Source of the DNA: Smittia aterrima
Taxonomy: Eukaryota; Arthropoda; Insecta; Diptera; Chironomidae
Direction: 5' to 3'
Assembly (NCBI GenBank): GCA_033063855.1
Contig: CP093830.1
Location: 1,302,854 to 1,366,853, forward strand
Length of the DNA stretch: 64,000 nt
Part shown: in pieces, positions 40,801 to 52,500 of the stretch
How the letters are laid out: each line of letters opens with the position of its first letter
Position numbering within the stretch: the first letter of the stretch is position 1
Notes under the pieces: model-generated
The model's input: the letters and a program-made list of their open reading frames with translations, nothing else
What the model was told of the DNA's origin: nothing
Databases searched by the model: none
Position numbers and translations under genes: made by a program

Positions 40801-41640
40801 TCATCTCGTTGGAACAATAACGAGCAGTTTTAATGTTTGAGAGAAACGACGATGTTTAAGTGTCTATGATTTTAAATTAAAGAAGAATTCGTTTAAGACC
40901 GTGAAGCAATTATGCTCGAAATGGCTTTTTAAATTGTCTCTCCTTGTTCTTCGATTGAAATTGAATTGGAATCTTTAAACGAACTTTCCTAATTTCCTTG
41001 AAAACATTAAAGATTTCGTTAACATACAAATGGTCACCAGAAAGTTTCTTGTTTTTAAAATAATTGGTCTTCTCTCTGAAGAAAACTGAAGACAAGGCCA
41101 AGATGGGGACAGAGTAGAAAAGACTTTAGTTAGCTCGTTTTCACATCAAATACGATGTCAGGATAAGATTCATTTAGGATTATGAGAAATTCATTCCAAT
41201 CTCTATTAGTGTTCGTAAATTAACTGCAAAATGTGGATCGTTTTTCATTGAAGCTCGCTGAGTCGCCCCCTCAGATACAATTTTAATGGAAACATTTGAT
41301 ACTTTTATCAGAACAAAGGCTCATGTTAAAATTTGGAAATGAACTCAGGGAAACACCATCGATGCTTAGTCGGCGAGTGAAGTCAATGGAATTAACACTC
41401 GAATGAGCTTACAACTCAAGTGGGATAGTTTTATATTACATTTCGACACCAAAGGATTTCGCAGCTCCAAGGAAACCAAACCACATAAAGTTTATTCATG
41501 CAATTGACCCGCTGACTTTGTTTGGCTTCTCCATTTCACACTCGATTTATTCGTAAGCCACTTATGATGAGGGAAGCGCATTACTTTTTTGAGAATTTTT
41601 GAATCGCAGCAAACAGAAAATTTCTGCAACGGATATTTCA
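28850..41640. other. gene-poor block C
   Basis: About 12.8 kb with no supportable gene. Listed frames of up to about 120 codons (for example minus-strand 38518-38886 and 31035-31373) have no motifs or splice structure. Simple runs include (GCA)n near 30751-30763 and 39340-39350. A near-palindrome lies at 35313-35332 and a hairpin at 38452-38488. A TATAAAAG at 37270-37277 precedes only a 39-codon frame, with poor initiator spacing. Confidence 0.55.
38452..38488. other. potential RNA/DNA hairpin
   Basis: CATTCAA (38458-38464) and TTGAATG (38469-38475) pair around a GAGA loop. Outside them TCACGC (38452-38457) pairs with GCGTGA (38483-38488) across a one-sided bulge of seven bases. Stretches beyond it (TTGG at about 38447 and CCAA at about 38501) could extend it weakly. 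No known microRNA was recognised. Confidence 0.35.
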
Positions 41641-41716
41641 AATCTTGCGAGGGTGTGGAACTAATTTTTGTGAACAAGTAAAAAAATTCAGACTTTTTGG
41701 TATTTCTGCTAATACG

Positions 41717-43448
41717 ATGAATACGATGAAGCACAAGCTACCTGACGACCTCGTAGACTCTGATGAACCTGGTGTTTCGGCCGATGATGCTGATTTCAAG
41801 AAACGAAAACTTAGCAAGCGAAGAAGTAGATCAGAACGAAAGAAGAAGAAATTGGCTGAGAATGAAATTTATCCTGACATTCAAGAGTTGTTCGTCTATA
41901 AAGGACAATTTGACGTCGTATTTCGAATGGAAGACTTAAAGGTGAATACCAGGATTACTCTACTGCGCTTATATACAATAATTCTTATTCTTATTTTAGA
42001 GTCTTGACCGCGAAGAATTGATCAGCAGCAACGTAATCGACTTTTATTTGCAATATTTCTTCGACAATTCATTTACTGATGCTCAACGTGACAAAGTTCA
42101 TTTGTATTGCTCGTATTTCTACACGCAGTACGCAATTGACAGTCGTTTCGCTGGATGGAATGACGAATCTAACTTGTCAGCTCTCGAAAAGCGATACAAA
42201 CGAATTCAAGGATGGCCTTCCACTGACGCTAACATCTTCGAAAAGGATTTCTTGGTATTTCCATGCTTAGACCTCAATCACTGGTTCCTGATCATCGTCT
42301 GCTTTCCTCAAATAGTCAGCACAAGCGATGTGGCAAACAAGGAGAACATTCAATGTACTTCGAATGAAGGTCTGACCTCGTCTACTGACAAAACACCAAT
42401 CATCCTATGCTTTGACTCGGTAAGTGAGCACCATCAGAGACGAACGAAGGCAATTCGGCACATTAAAAACTTCTTGATCTCAGAATGGGAGCACAAATAT
42501 AAAAACAACTCTTCGGAAGTTATATGCGACTTTACAAGCTGCCACGTGAAAGTAAGTTATAAAATTTTCTTTTAAGCAAATATAATTTCAATTATTTTTC
42601 AGAGTCCTCAGCAGAGTAACTTAACGGATTGTGGTTTGTTTGTCATGGAGTTTTTCGAGCACTTCTTCAAAAAAGCTCCTCTCACTAATTTCATCCATCC
42701 GATCGATCTATCGAAGTGGTTTGATCCCATGATCGTTGAAAACAACGTAAAACGTGAACAAATCGTCAAAATTATCAAACAGATGACTCCAGAATCTATT
42801 CAGTTACCGTTTTTCGATTTTCAAGAAGATCAAGACGTTCACAAAGAAATCATTGATGAAAATAACGAGGAGATCGAGCAAGAATCATCAGCAAGTTCAG
42901 AAAATAACGAGGAAATCGATTTTCCTGATTTATCTTCTAAAGTAGAATGCACAATCCATCAGCCCACAAGTTTCAATACTACTCTGCCATTTCTCAGCGA
43001 TGAGTTTTCGGATAATGACAGGGAAACTGAAGAACAATATGATGAACAACCAGATGTCATTCCAAACTCAAATGTGCTGAAAAATTCGTCACTTTCATTG
43101 TTCGATTATGTTCGATATTTTAATCCAAACTCAAGTGTGCTAAATTATTCGTCACTTTCATTGTTCGATGATGTTCCACCAGAAAACGACTTTATACCAG
43201 TAACATTAACAAAGCTCAAGGACATTCAAGAAAAATTAGATCCAACAGCCAATAATGAAACGGAACTTCAAAAGATGGAAGGTGCTCGACCTATATCAAG
43301 AGACTCTGTTGATCGAGCGATGGCAAACGATATCAGGCAGGTCAATAACGAAGAAATCGAGCATGTTTTTCTTAAGCAAGAATCATCAGGAAGTTCAAGT
43401 GATTGTTTCATTGTTGGTGAGCTGGAAGATCCGCTAGCTAGTCCTTAA
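41717..43448 (+). CDS. SENP6/7-type SUMO protease (Ulp, family C48)
   Basis: Predicted cysteine protease that removes SUMO, probably poly-SUMO chains if SENP6/7-like. Exons 41717-41941, 42000-42551 and 42603-43448 give 540 residues with phase-0 introns of 58 and 51 bp. The ATG at 41717 is preferred; ATG 41726 is an alternative three codons in. Residues 28-45 form a strongly basic probable nuclear signal (KKRKLSKRR and RKKKK). The Ulp core starts around EELFVY-like ELFVY, followed by SSNVIDFYLQYF. It has the catalytic His169 (NHWFLIIVCFP), Asp214 (ILCFDS), Gln262/263 and Cys269 (TDCGLFVMEFFEHFF), so it should be active. The His strand and Asp strand are separated by a loop of about 35 residues, as in SENP6/7. 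The C-terminal half is acidic and serine-rich, contains a 21-residue tandem duplication and ends with a SUMO-interaction-like FIV (528-530). The gene stands alone: 33 kb of gene-poor DNA on the left, 18 kb on the right. Drosophila velo is the nearest family name I can think of, but orthology is unproven. Confidence 0.88.
43061..43186 (+). repeat. 63-bp in-frame tandem duplication in SENP tail
   Basis: Two copies with an exact offset of 63 bases start at 43061 and 43124. Both encode a version of N-S-x-V-L-x-x-S-S-L-S-L-F-D, differing at a few bases. The reading frame is kept, so the duplication adds 21 residues to the disordered tail. The few differences suggest a fairly young event. Confidence 0.8.
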
Positions 43449-43565
43449 AATCTTTCAAGATCAAAAGGGAAAAATCAAAATTACAGATAAAATTGATCAA
43501 TATTTATTTAATTCAGTTTGTGCCTATCAAAACAATAACTGATACTTTTCTAACAAATATTGAGC

Positions 43566-43571
43566 AATAAA
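43566..43571 (+). other. SENP-like gene poly(A) signal
   Basis: AATAAA lies 118 bases after the TAA stop at 43446-43448 in an AT-rich stretch, consistent with a short 3' UTR. Confidence 0.5.
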
Positions 43572-43579
43572 TTATTTTC

Positions 43580-46500
43580 ATTGAAAAAGCGAGGCACGTG
43601 TCAATCGTGCAAAGTGACACTGATAGTTCAACAGTACGTGCTGTCTCGAAAAAGTCTTCGGTTTTAAAGTTTCGAAAAGCAATAGTAAAACAACTGGAGT
43701 TGACAGAAAGTAATCGACGACGTTGATTGTTCATTGAACGTTGACGTTTGACTTCTTTCACAACCAAAAACAAATCTTTTTTATTATTTTTCTAATTTCA
43801 CATCGAGTAGTCGAGAAATTCTAACAGTTCAGTTAACAATTATCTTCTTAACTAGACTTTTGATCGCTGCTCATATTCTTCTTTCCTCCTTTCCTCACTT
43901 TCTTCATTACTTAAACGTAAAGTTTATGCCATAAGCCTTCAAATCAAATTGAAACAAAATATCCGTTCGTTTCAAAGCATTTGAAACTTTTCTAGATGGA
44001 CCGTATTTGATTTAAAACGCTCTGTGTGGGTTTACACGTCTTTGGAACTATCGAGGGAGCAAGACGAATGACGAGATGAAATTAAATTCAGAAGAAGATA
44101 ATTGAAGTCACAGACGAAATGACAGTTCAGAAAAAAAAGTGTCGCGTTCTTAGTCGCGATGATAAATTGAGAGTGAAGTTGAAGAAAAAGAATTTTAACG
44201 ATTTGTTTTTGTTTGTTTGAAGAGTCGAGATTTAAACTTTTGTAATTGCCTGTGACTGCTCACATTTTGACAAACTTCTCAGTACATGGAGGTGTCTTGT
44301 CACTTTTAAAGATTATTGATCTGTTTCGAAGCCAACATTTAAAAGAAACGTTTACTGGGCATGCTAGTTTAAAGCGAAACAAATGCGTGGTTGTAAGAAA
44401 CAGGTTTTAGTCCGATCAGAAGTTGGTTGTCATCTTCTAGGTAGCGATTAGTCTTTCAATTGTAAAATCCATTTTTAATTTGTGCACGGTCATCAGCTCC
44501 AAGACTTCTCGATGCTTCAAACAAAATTAAAAACAACGTTCCCAATGATCATGTTGAGATTCAAACGATACGACTTAACATGGAAAGAATATTAAAACCT
44601 TTTGTTCATCGGCAAATTGAAAATTTGTGCCTCACGCCAAATTAAAGCAAAGTACTTTGCTGTAAGGGAAATAGAACAGGAAAAAGGTTTCAAACTCAAC
44701 CGAAGGTCAATTGTCACATGAAATTAAAATGTTTCCTTTTGCCAAGGACTTTCCAATCAATTGTATCAATGACATTTTGCTCTTGAAAATATTTGCTATC
44801 GAAGAAATATTTCTCTTTGACCTTTCTCTTCTTCATCTCGGAGTGTTCTTTAAGATTTTTATTGGGTTTGGAGTTTCTCGCGTTTACTTTAATTAAATGA
44901 AACTGGCGAGAGATATTTTGGCACGCAATTTCCAGACCGAGCACTTTCGAAAATAACATTTCATCACGATGACTGTCCAAGGTTAAGAGTAACTCTAAGA
45001 TAAAACGAAAGTAATGACAATAAATAGAAAACCACTTGCAATGTTACAAAGAGAGAAACGAATTGAAGTTAATAGCAGAAATTTTCTATCGGATGAAGAA
45101 AACAATTATCTCCGAGTTTCGTGTGGTTTTTGATGGACGCGTTCGTAGTGAAATTTTTGGTGCTGACGGACAACTTTCAGGTCTGATCGAACACAAAAGA
45201 AACTCTTTAGAGCGAAAATAATTTCGTGACCTCTCGAATCTATCTTCAGAAAAGAATATATCGGATCATAGTTACAACCATTGTATTCAGATTTCGACTT
45301 TACAACGAAATAACGTAATCGGGAGGTTTGAAAAAGCCCGTCGGGCGAATAGTAATTATCTCATCTCAACTCTTTCTTTCGTGACTGAAACCACCGCAGC
45401 ATTTGATCTGAAATTATTTTCGACTCTTTGTGGATGATGGAGAATGATTTTTGTAAACAAAAACAAAAGCAATAGCCGAGTCAGTTTCTAGACAATTTTA
45501 TTCTTTATTTTTATAACATAATTGAACGTTTCCGGTAATTATTGGACCTTCGTTCGAAAGATATCCATCGTCTCTCACCCATTTACGAGCGACGCATGAA
45601 ATTGATTGACGTTTCTCGGATTCTCTTTTCTCGCTTCGTCAAATCTGGAAGTGAGCAGATCATTTTTCATTTCTTTTAAGAAATATATTTTGACGAGAAA
45701 TGTTGCGGGTGATCGAAAACATTTTTCGCCTATTGCCTTTGTTTTTATTTTCGGCTTTCTATAATATTGACGAAACCGGAGACTTTTTGCTTTGGCCGGC
45801 CTTGTTTACCCGTCGATTGAACTTTGAGGTTTCATGTCAATCAGCAAAATCAATAAACTCAAGAAAGAAATATGAAAAATCATTTCTTAATGTCAACTGG
45901 TCGAATGGTGTCACTTTACTTTGTTTTGTTATTTTTTGTTTTAATTCAATTTACCATTTTTTTTTGTCGATTTCCACTGTGATTCCAACAGCTCGTGGAT
46001 CGCTAATGATTCTAGACTTAATCACAATTAAGAGTTATTACAAGAATGAATTTATTTCCTTGCTTCGTTGGCTTTAATTGCTTGCAGTAGACTGAAGAGC
46101 GTAATTGAATGCTAAATTGGCTTAGTAGGACAAGTGAGCGATGACTTTTGAAACAAAGCAAGGTCACCTTGTCGTCGAAAAATAGTTTTCATTTCCCGTT
46201 TTCAATTTGTGATCATCGTTAGAGCTCACTCGTTGATTTGAAATTAATTGGATTCCTTGCATGTCATATCCAGCGAGACGAATCGATTAAACGAGAAATT
46301 TGCATCGATGGCATTGCCGATGAAGTTTCTTGAACTCAGCAATCTCTCGATGTATCAATTATTATTATAACTGTCACTGACACGACAGCCAAACAATATT
46401 TTAACGCGAGTTCATCGCTGACTTTCAGTTTTTCTTTTCACTGTTTGATCATTACGTGAAGGCTGGATCAAGCGAACAGCAATTGTGTCGAACGCTTCTC

Positions 46501-49500
46501 TGTTCTCAAACCTCCGTGTTCTCTGATTCTCGGCAAATCGACCTCTTCTTTTAATTTTTTTTTTATTTGATGTTGCTTAGAAATACAAATTAAAGTATTG
46601 CTTTCCTCTCTCACTCGAGTCCCGTGTCTCAAGCTTTGTATTCGTTAAATCAAGTTTCCATTCTTTAACATTAAAGGCCATCACAACATCGAACTTCGAG
46701 TGCGCGGTAAGATAGAATTTTTGACAGACTACGAAACGCCTCTTTTAAATGAAATTTTCTTTTTATTAAAAGATTTTATACATTTGGAGGTTTCTTAATA
46801 ACATAGTCTCGTGTAAAAAGACTCTTTGTGTGAAAGATAGGGCATGAACTTCTCTCTCTTAAAAGGCAAAAAGTGATTTTGAAGCTGATGGCGTGGTAGT
46901 TTTAATTAAGATATTAAGAAAAGTTTAAGTTTCTTTCATAGATTCAAGGCATGGCGTTTGCTTTGCCCGGCCATGGCTGTGAGATCATGCAAAAATCAAC
47001 ATTCTAATTGTGTGCTTGGGATTTGCGAGTTCATGGGAAATATTTACTTTGGCTTCATTGAATTCAGTCAAAGAGTCAAACGGTGACACGAACACGATAC
47101 TTTTCGTGGCTCTCTTAAGACTTGATGAGTTGTTCTGATTGAGTTCAGAAGATTAAGACAGTTTTTCATTAAATAAGTTTCGTTCTAGCTCGAACACTTG
47201 AATGGACAGTCCCCTATCGATATCACTGCAATAAATCTCAAAGTTTGAGTTGGTGAAGTGACTGTTCTTGATTGAAGCAAATAAATTAGTAATTGAGTTA
47301 GCGAAAACTTTCTCAATTAAAGAATCATCAACAAAACTTTTTTGTCTTCTCGTGGACAACGAGAATCAAAATTAATTTCTTCAGGTCAACTCATCGGCTT
47401 ACAACAAACTAAAAAGGGAAATTTGCATCGGCTTTAGTCATGAAGTCAAACTGTGACTCGATCCTCTTTAACATGATTGAAATATTTCTCACTGAGCGTT
47501 AACAAAAATATAATTTGGATTAAGATCAATTTAAGAACGAGACAAGGGAGATTGTTTTGGTGTCGAGCTCTTCTCAAATTCGAAAGGATTTCTTTCTAGG
47601 TGTGAACACTCTGCTAAGCAAGCAAGCAAACAAGACAGAGCGACAGAGAGCAGAAAGAAAATCGGATTAAGTTCATAATCCTGATGACAAAGCCAATGAA
47701 CTTCGCACAAATCTCTTTTAAACATTTCAATAGAAAAAGTTTTAAGGAAAACACGAAATGAAACAAAATTAAAGTCGCCCTTTGTTTTTCTTTTCCTTCG
47801 TCGTTTATTAATCCTCTCGCCGGTTTAAAAAAGGATTTAATTTTCGATGGGAAAGAAATTCCTGCGGTTTCCTTACAAAATGAAGAATTCGAGTTCGACA
47901 AAATTCAAAAGTTTGATTAAAAATATTTTGACTTGAAATTTCAACAACTTTGTAAACAAAAATATTTGTAAACATTAGCCATGCTGTGATTGCAAATATT
48001 TCTCTTGCTGCTTGCTGTTTGTTTACTTTCGTTCGATACGATGAAGGTCGTTTGTCGAGCGACGGAGTGATCAATTTCAAGCCGGAGGAGGTTGGTTCCT
48101 CAAATTAAAAAGCCTTGCGCAATCGATTCAAGTGAAAAATGAGATTAATAAAAAATCCCGCGAAACATTGCAAGCAAACGAAACAATTGAACGTAAAATT
48201 GTAATCCGACATCTGACACAAATTGATCTCGCATTTGTCTCCTTCGTCTTGTTGCTTGCATCAACAAAATGTTGCTTTTGTAGTTTCATGGAAGATTAGA
48301 CTTACGAGATATTTTCTTGTTGCTAAAAGACTGATCTCTTTATTATATCGAATTCATCTTTAATTAGTTTATTAAACGTGAACAAGGCAATTGGTCGATT
48401 TATGAAAGTTATTGAAGCAACTAAAGACTTTTGACTTCTGATCATTTTTACTTCTCGAAAACTCATTCAGATCATTTCGAGAGGAACAAGAAGTCAAAAC
48501 CAGTTTATTTAGTGTTGATGGAAGACTGGCAAACGCGCGACGACGAACTGTGCGAAGAAGACGAAACGAGAATGGAATAAGTGAGGAATCATAAAAATAA
48601 TTATTAAAATAGGTTTGTCAATAAATTTTCTTCAGGCTCGCGCATTTCTTAACAAATGTGCTGGTCGTCGTTGAAAACGTTCTGTCGCAGCGAAACTGGT
48701 TTCATCGTTTGCAGACGACGACGAATGAATTTAATCTCTTAGCTGAGGAGAGAAATAATTCTCTTTATAGAAGCAAGTTGACATTTATTTGCGGCTTGAT
48801 TTGTCACCACGATTCATTCAAAAAAACTTTTATTAGACAATTCGAAGGCAATTTGATATTTCTGAATAGAAGAGCAGTGCACTCGTGTGATCATGAGCTG
48901 CTCACAATATTTTGCGCTTACTGAGACATTAAACTTACATAAATTCCATCTTGTAATCTCATCGACGATGCATGCATTTTTTCACTTCGCTGTTTTGTTT
49001 GAGCAAGAGCGCTCTCAAATCACTATCGAAGCGAGATAAAATGAAACCTAATTTAAATAGATGTGATCTGGAGTTAAGATAAGTATGGAAATCGCTTGAG
49101 AGCAGCTTCACTGAATCTCATTTGCATCTTTGATCGCCGTAGTCGCTCTTCTCTGTTCTGCAATCTCTTTTTTCTTGTTTCGTAAAACCGCAAAACAAAG
49201 CGCCTTGCGAAATATAATTCATTAATTAATTAAGGGCCATGTTAGATGATGCTGTTTGAGTGCAGAAAAACAAGCGCGGTTGAACAAAAATTCGATCACG
49301 TTCCGATAAAGTCGAGAGAGATGGGGAGAAGGAAAATAAAAAAAAAATCCTTCAATTTATTGTCGGATGATGCTTTTTGCACTGAGAAGCTTTTATCCGA
49401 GAGGAGAAGGGAAAATTCTTATTACATTTATCCATTACTTTATGAAGTTTTTGTTTCTCGGAAGTAGAGGGGTCACTTGATGAAGAAACAACTTTCTTTG

Positions 49501-52500
49501 AAACAAATGTAAAAAATCCTGGGAAGGAAAAATCACGAAATTGTCTCCGTGAATTACGAACAAAATTTTAATAAGTTAAATTATTTTTCTCAATAAGTGA
49601 CACACCTGCGTTCCACCTTTCTTTTGATACCTCTGCGAAAGGAGATTAAATACTGAAGATTAAGACAATCGATTACTTTATGACTTCAGATATACTTTTG
49701 AATATTTTCTTTTTGTTTCGCCTTCTTCTCTCGTCGACGTTGTTGCTCTCGCGAGATGCCTTAATGCTTAATCTTTTATTTATTACAAAATAATTTTTAC
49801 TTTTTTTCTTCGTCTCTTCTCTTTCATAATATCATTTAGTATCACTTTACTCTAACATTTATAAGAAAAATGTTTCGTTTTTTTTCTGGAAACTTTTTTT
49901 AAGGAAGTTTCTTGAACTCTCGGGGAGAGAAACCAAGCGGGCGAGTTTCAAAATGAGACCATCAGCGATGAGACTCTCGGCTTAAAGATTCGCCAGCTCA
50001 GATTGCGCAAGTGGAATTTCATTTTGAGATTGGTTTGGTGAAACCCGACTCTCCAACTTTGTTGCTGTCCATGAGTCTTTCATTGAGTTTGTTCCAAACA
50101 AACAAAAATTTCAATTAAATGTTCGCAGACACCAATTAGTCGAATGACTGGAACGTCACAAAAAAGTGAATTTAATTAAACCGACATCGGAGCGGCGAGT
50201 CATTACATGCATTGACGGTTTGCAGTCCAAACATCGAATGTCATTGCATCCTGAACTAAACTTTCTTTGGCTTACCTCGCCTCCATCCCATTATGCCACC
50301 GCATCGATGCTTCTCGACATGTGAACGACGGTTGCATTACGTTTCTTTCCTCGATTTTCGATCTCAAAGAATGTCATCGAGATTCGATTTCATTGACAAA
50401 AGAAACGCCAGAGATCGATGCTTTTAATGTTTTGCCGCATGCATTCGGGAAACGCGAGTCGCGACAGGTTAAACAGAGACTTTTGTGAGATTTCTTTGCC
50501 TTTTCGAGAGCTAGGCACGGAATGAAATCGATTGAAACGAATTTCTAATTAAAAGTTCAATTCGAAAACTTTTCCTCGAGTCACATTTAAATTGGCAAAT
50601 TCTCGAGAAACATTCTCAATCCTTTTATTTAATCAAACGAACAGGAGTGGAAACGTATTTCGAAAAGCCTGACGATAAACATTTTCCATCTCTCTCGTGG
50701 TCGAATTTTGTGAATGTCTGTACCAGCATTACTGTGTTATTGGATTTCTGGTGATGTTCAGATGTCAAGCGAATAAACCTCTGGAAGGGAAGAGTCCTGA
50801 AGAGAAGAGAAACAAAGCCAAGCAAGGATGGTCGATGAAAATAATTGCATAATGAAAGTTTTGTTATGTTAAATGTTTTCAATTCTCTTTGCCACGTTGT
50901 TAGGAGATATCAGACTAATGCAATGTGTTTCAAGTCAATCACAAAAAAAGCTTTAAGAATTTAAATAGACAAGTTGACAATACACGTTGTGAAATGTTTC
51001 GATGCAAAACCAATCGAGTCTCTCATTCCCACATGTTCAGCGAACCTCGGAACAACAGTGCGGTCTCGTATTCCCTTGTTGTTTACATTTTAATTATAAA
51101 TAGATTCGGAATATGTTTGAAATTTAAATGGAAAATTTGTCTCGTCGAGGAAAAGCAACGAAAGTTTCCGACAAAGTTGAACAATTTTCCATTTATGGCC
51201 AGTTTCTGTTAAAGTGAATCTCCCATTTCAGAGTATTTTATGTAAATAATTTCTAGCTTTGCGTTGTTGGGCGGCTGAATTGAATTACAATATAGAATTG
51301 CTAGATGAACTGGAAACTCCGCTGACATTTCGCTCATTGTGCTTTAGCCTTTTGCATTGTGACAAGGCCCTTAATTTAATCCAAAAGTTGTGAGCATATT
51401 TTTATGTTTATCTTCTGAATAAGCAATCCTACAATGTTGTTGCTTCAGGAGAAAAATGTCAGAGGCACAATGGGTTAACAACAGCTTGTAATAACAAATT
51501 AAACGAAGATGGAAAATGTGACCAAACCTTCAAGTAGTCAATTAGTTGGAACGTCTTTAGATATTTCTTCGGATTTGCTGTTTACCTTTCGGATGAAAAA
51601 ATGAAAATATTTCTAAAGAGCTTCCTATAATTCCAATAAAAACCTCGTCAATGAACATTAAGATGATTCCTGAACAAACAGACGATCATTTTCGGGCTTG
51701 TTAATGCGAAACTAAAACAACAAATCCCAAATAATTCACGCCTCGTCCTGGCAAATCTGTCATTTACCAAATGATTTGTTTATCTAAGCAGTTGGAGGAT
51801 GCCCTGGATCTGAATCAATGAGGGAGGTGGAAGCATTTATCAAATTTCTGCCACAACTCTCTTCATCGATTCAAATAGATATTCTTCGTCGTTCTTCCAT
51901 TAAAAAGGTTGTGTCAACAGACGAGACAAGCAGACACTTCAAGCAACAATTTCTCGGGATTCCCAATCATTCACTTCTCTGTAATATCTTAAATCAACAG
52001 AGAAAAAAATATTCACTGTTTCTGTAGAAAAAGAGATTTCTGTTTACTTTCCTTAATCCTTGTTGATGAAGCGATGATGACAAAGGAACTTTCTGTGGCT
52101 TTTCTTCGCGAAGAAACTTGGCAAAAGCAATTGCAAAACTGCATTTCAAACAACTCTTAAAGAAATAGAAATTGTCAAATTCCTTTATTTATTTCACATT
52201 TCGAAGGCGAAGTGGATTCGGATATTGATTTATGTTCATTTGATTATCAATTTCTCGAATGCATATAATTTATTAAAACGCTCGATCTCATAAATTCTCC
52301 AAAAAGAAGCGAGAAAGCAAAAGAGACATTAAAACTCTGCGACGCTGAGCTCGCCCAAGAAACTCGAGAGCCAAGAAATCCAAAAGATAAATTTCATTTT
52401 TCTAAATTAAATTGCGTTTCTTTTATTTTATATTTTCTTTCAATTAATTAAATTCTTTTCAAGCACAACAAGAAATTTGTTCGTGATATCAAGTGAAATG

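Noticed and set aside
8500..41640. Recurring TTTATGA (Caudal/Abd-B-like) motif
   Set aside because: A rough estimate for AT-rich DNA gives a similar number by chance. A proper count against shuffled sequence is needed before any claim.
45700..46077. 125-codon hydrophobic + strand frame
   Set aside because: Phe/Leu/Ile richness follows from T-rich DNA. No ordered membrane topology, homologous motif or flanking exon was found.
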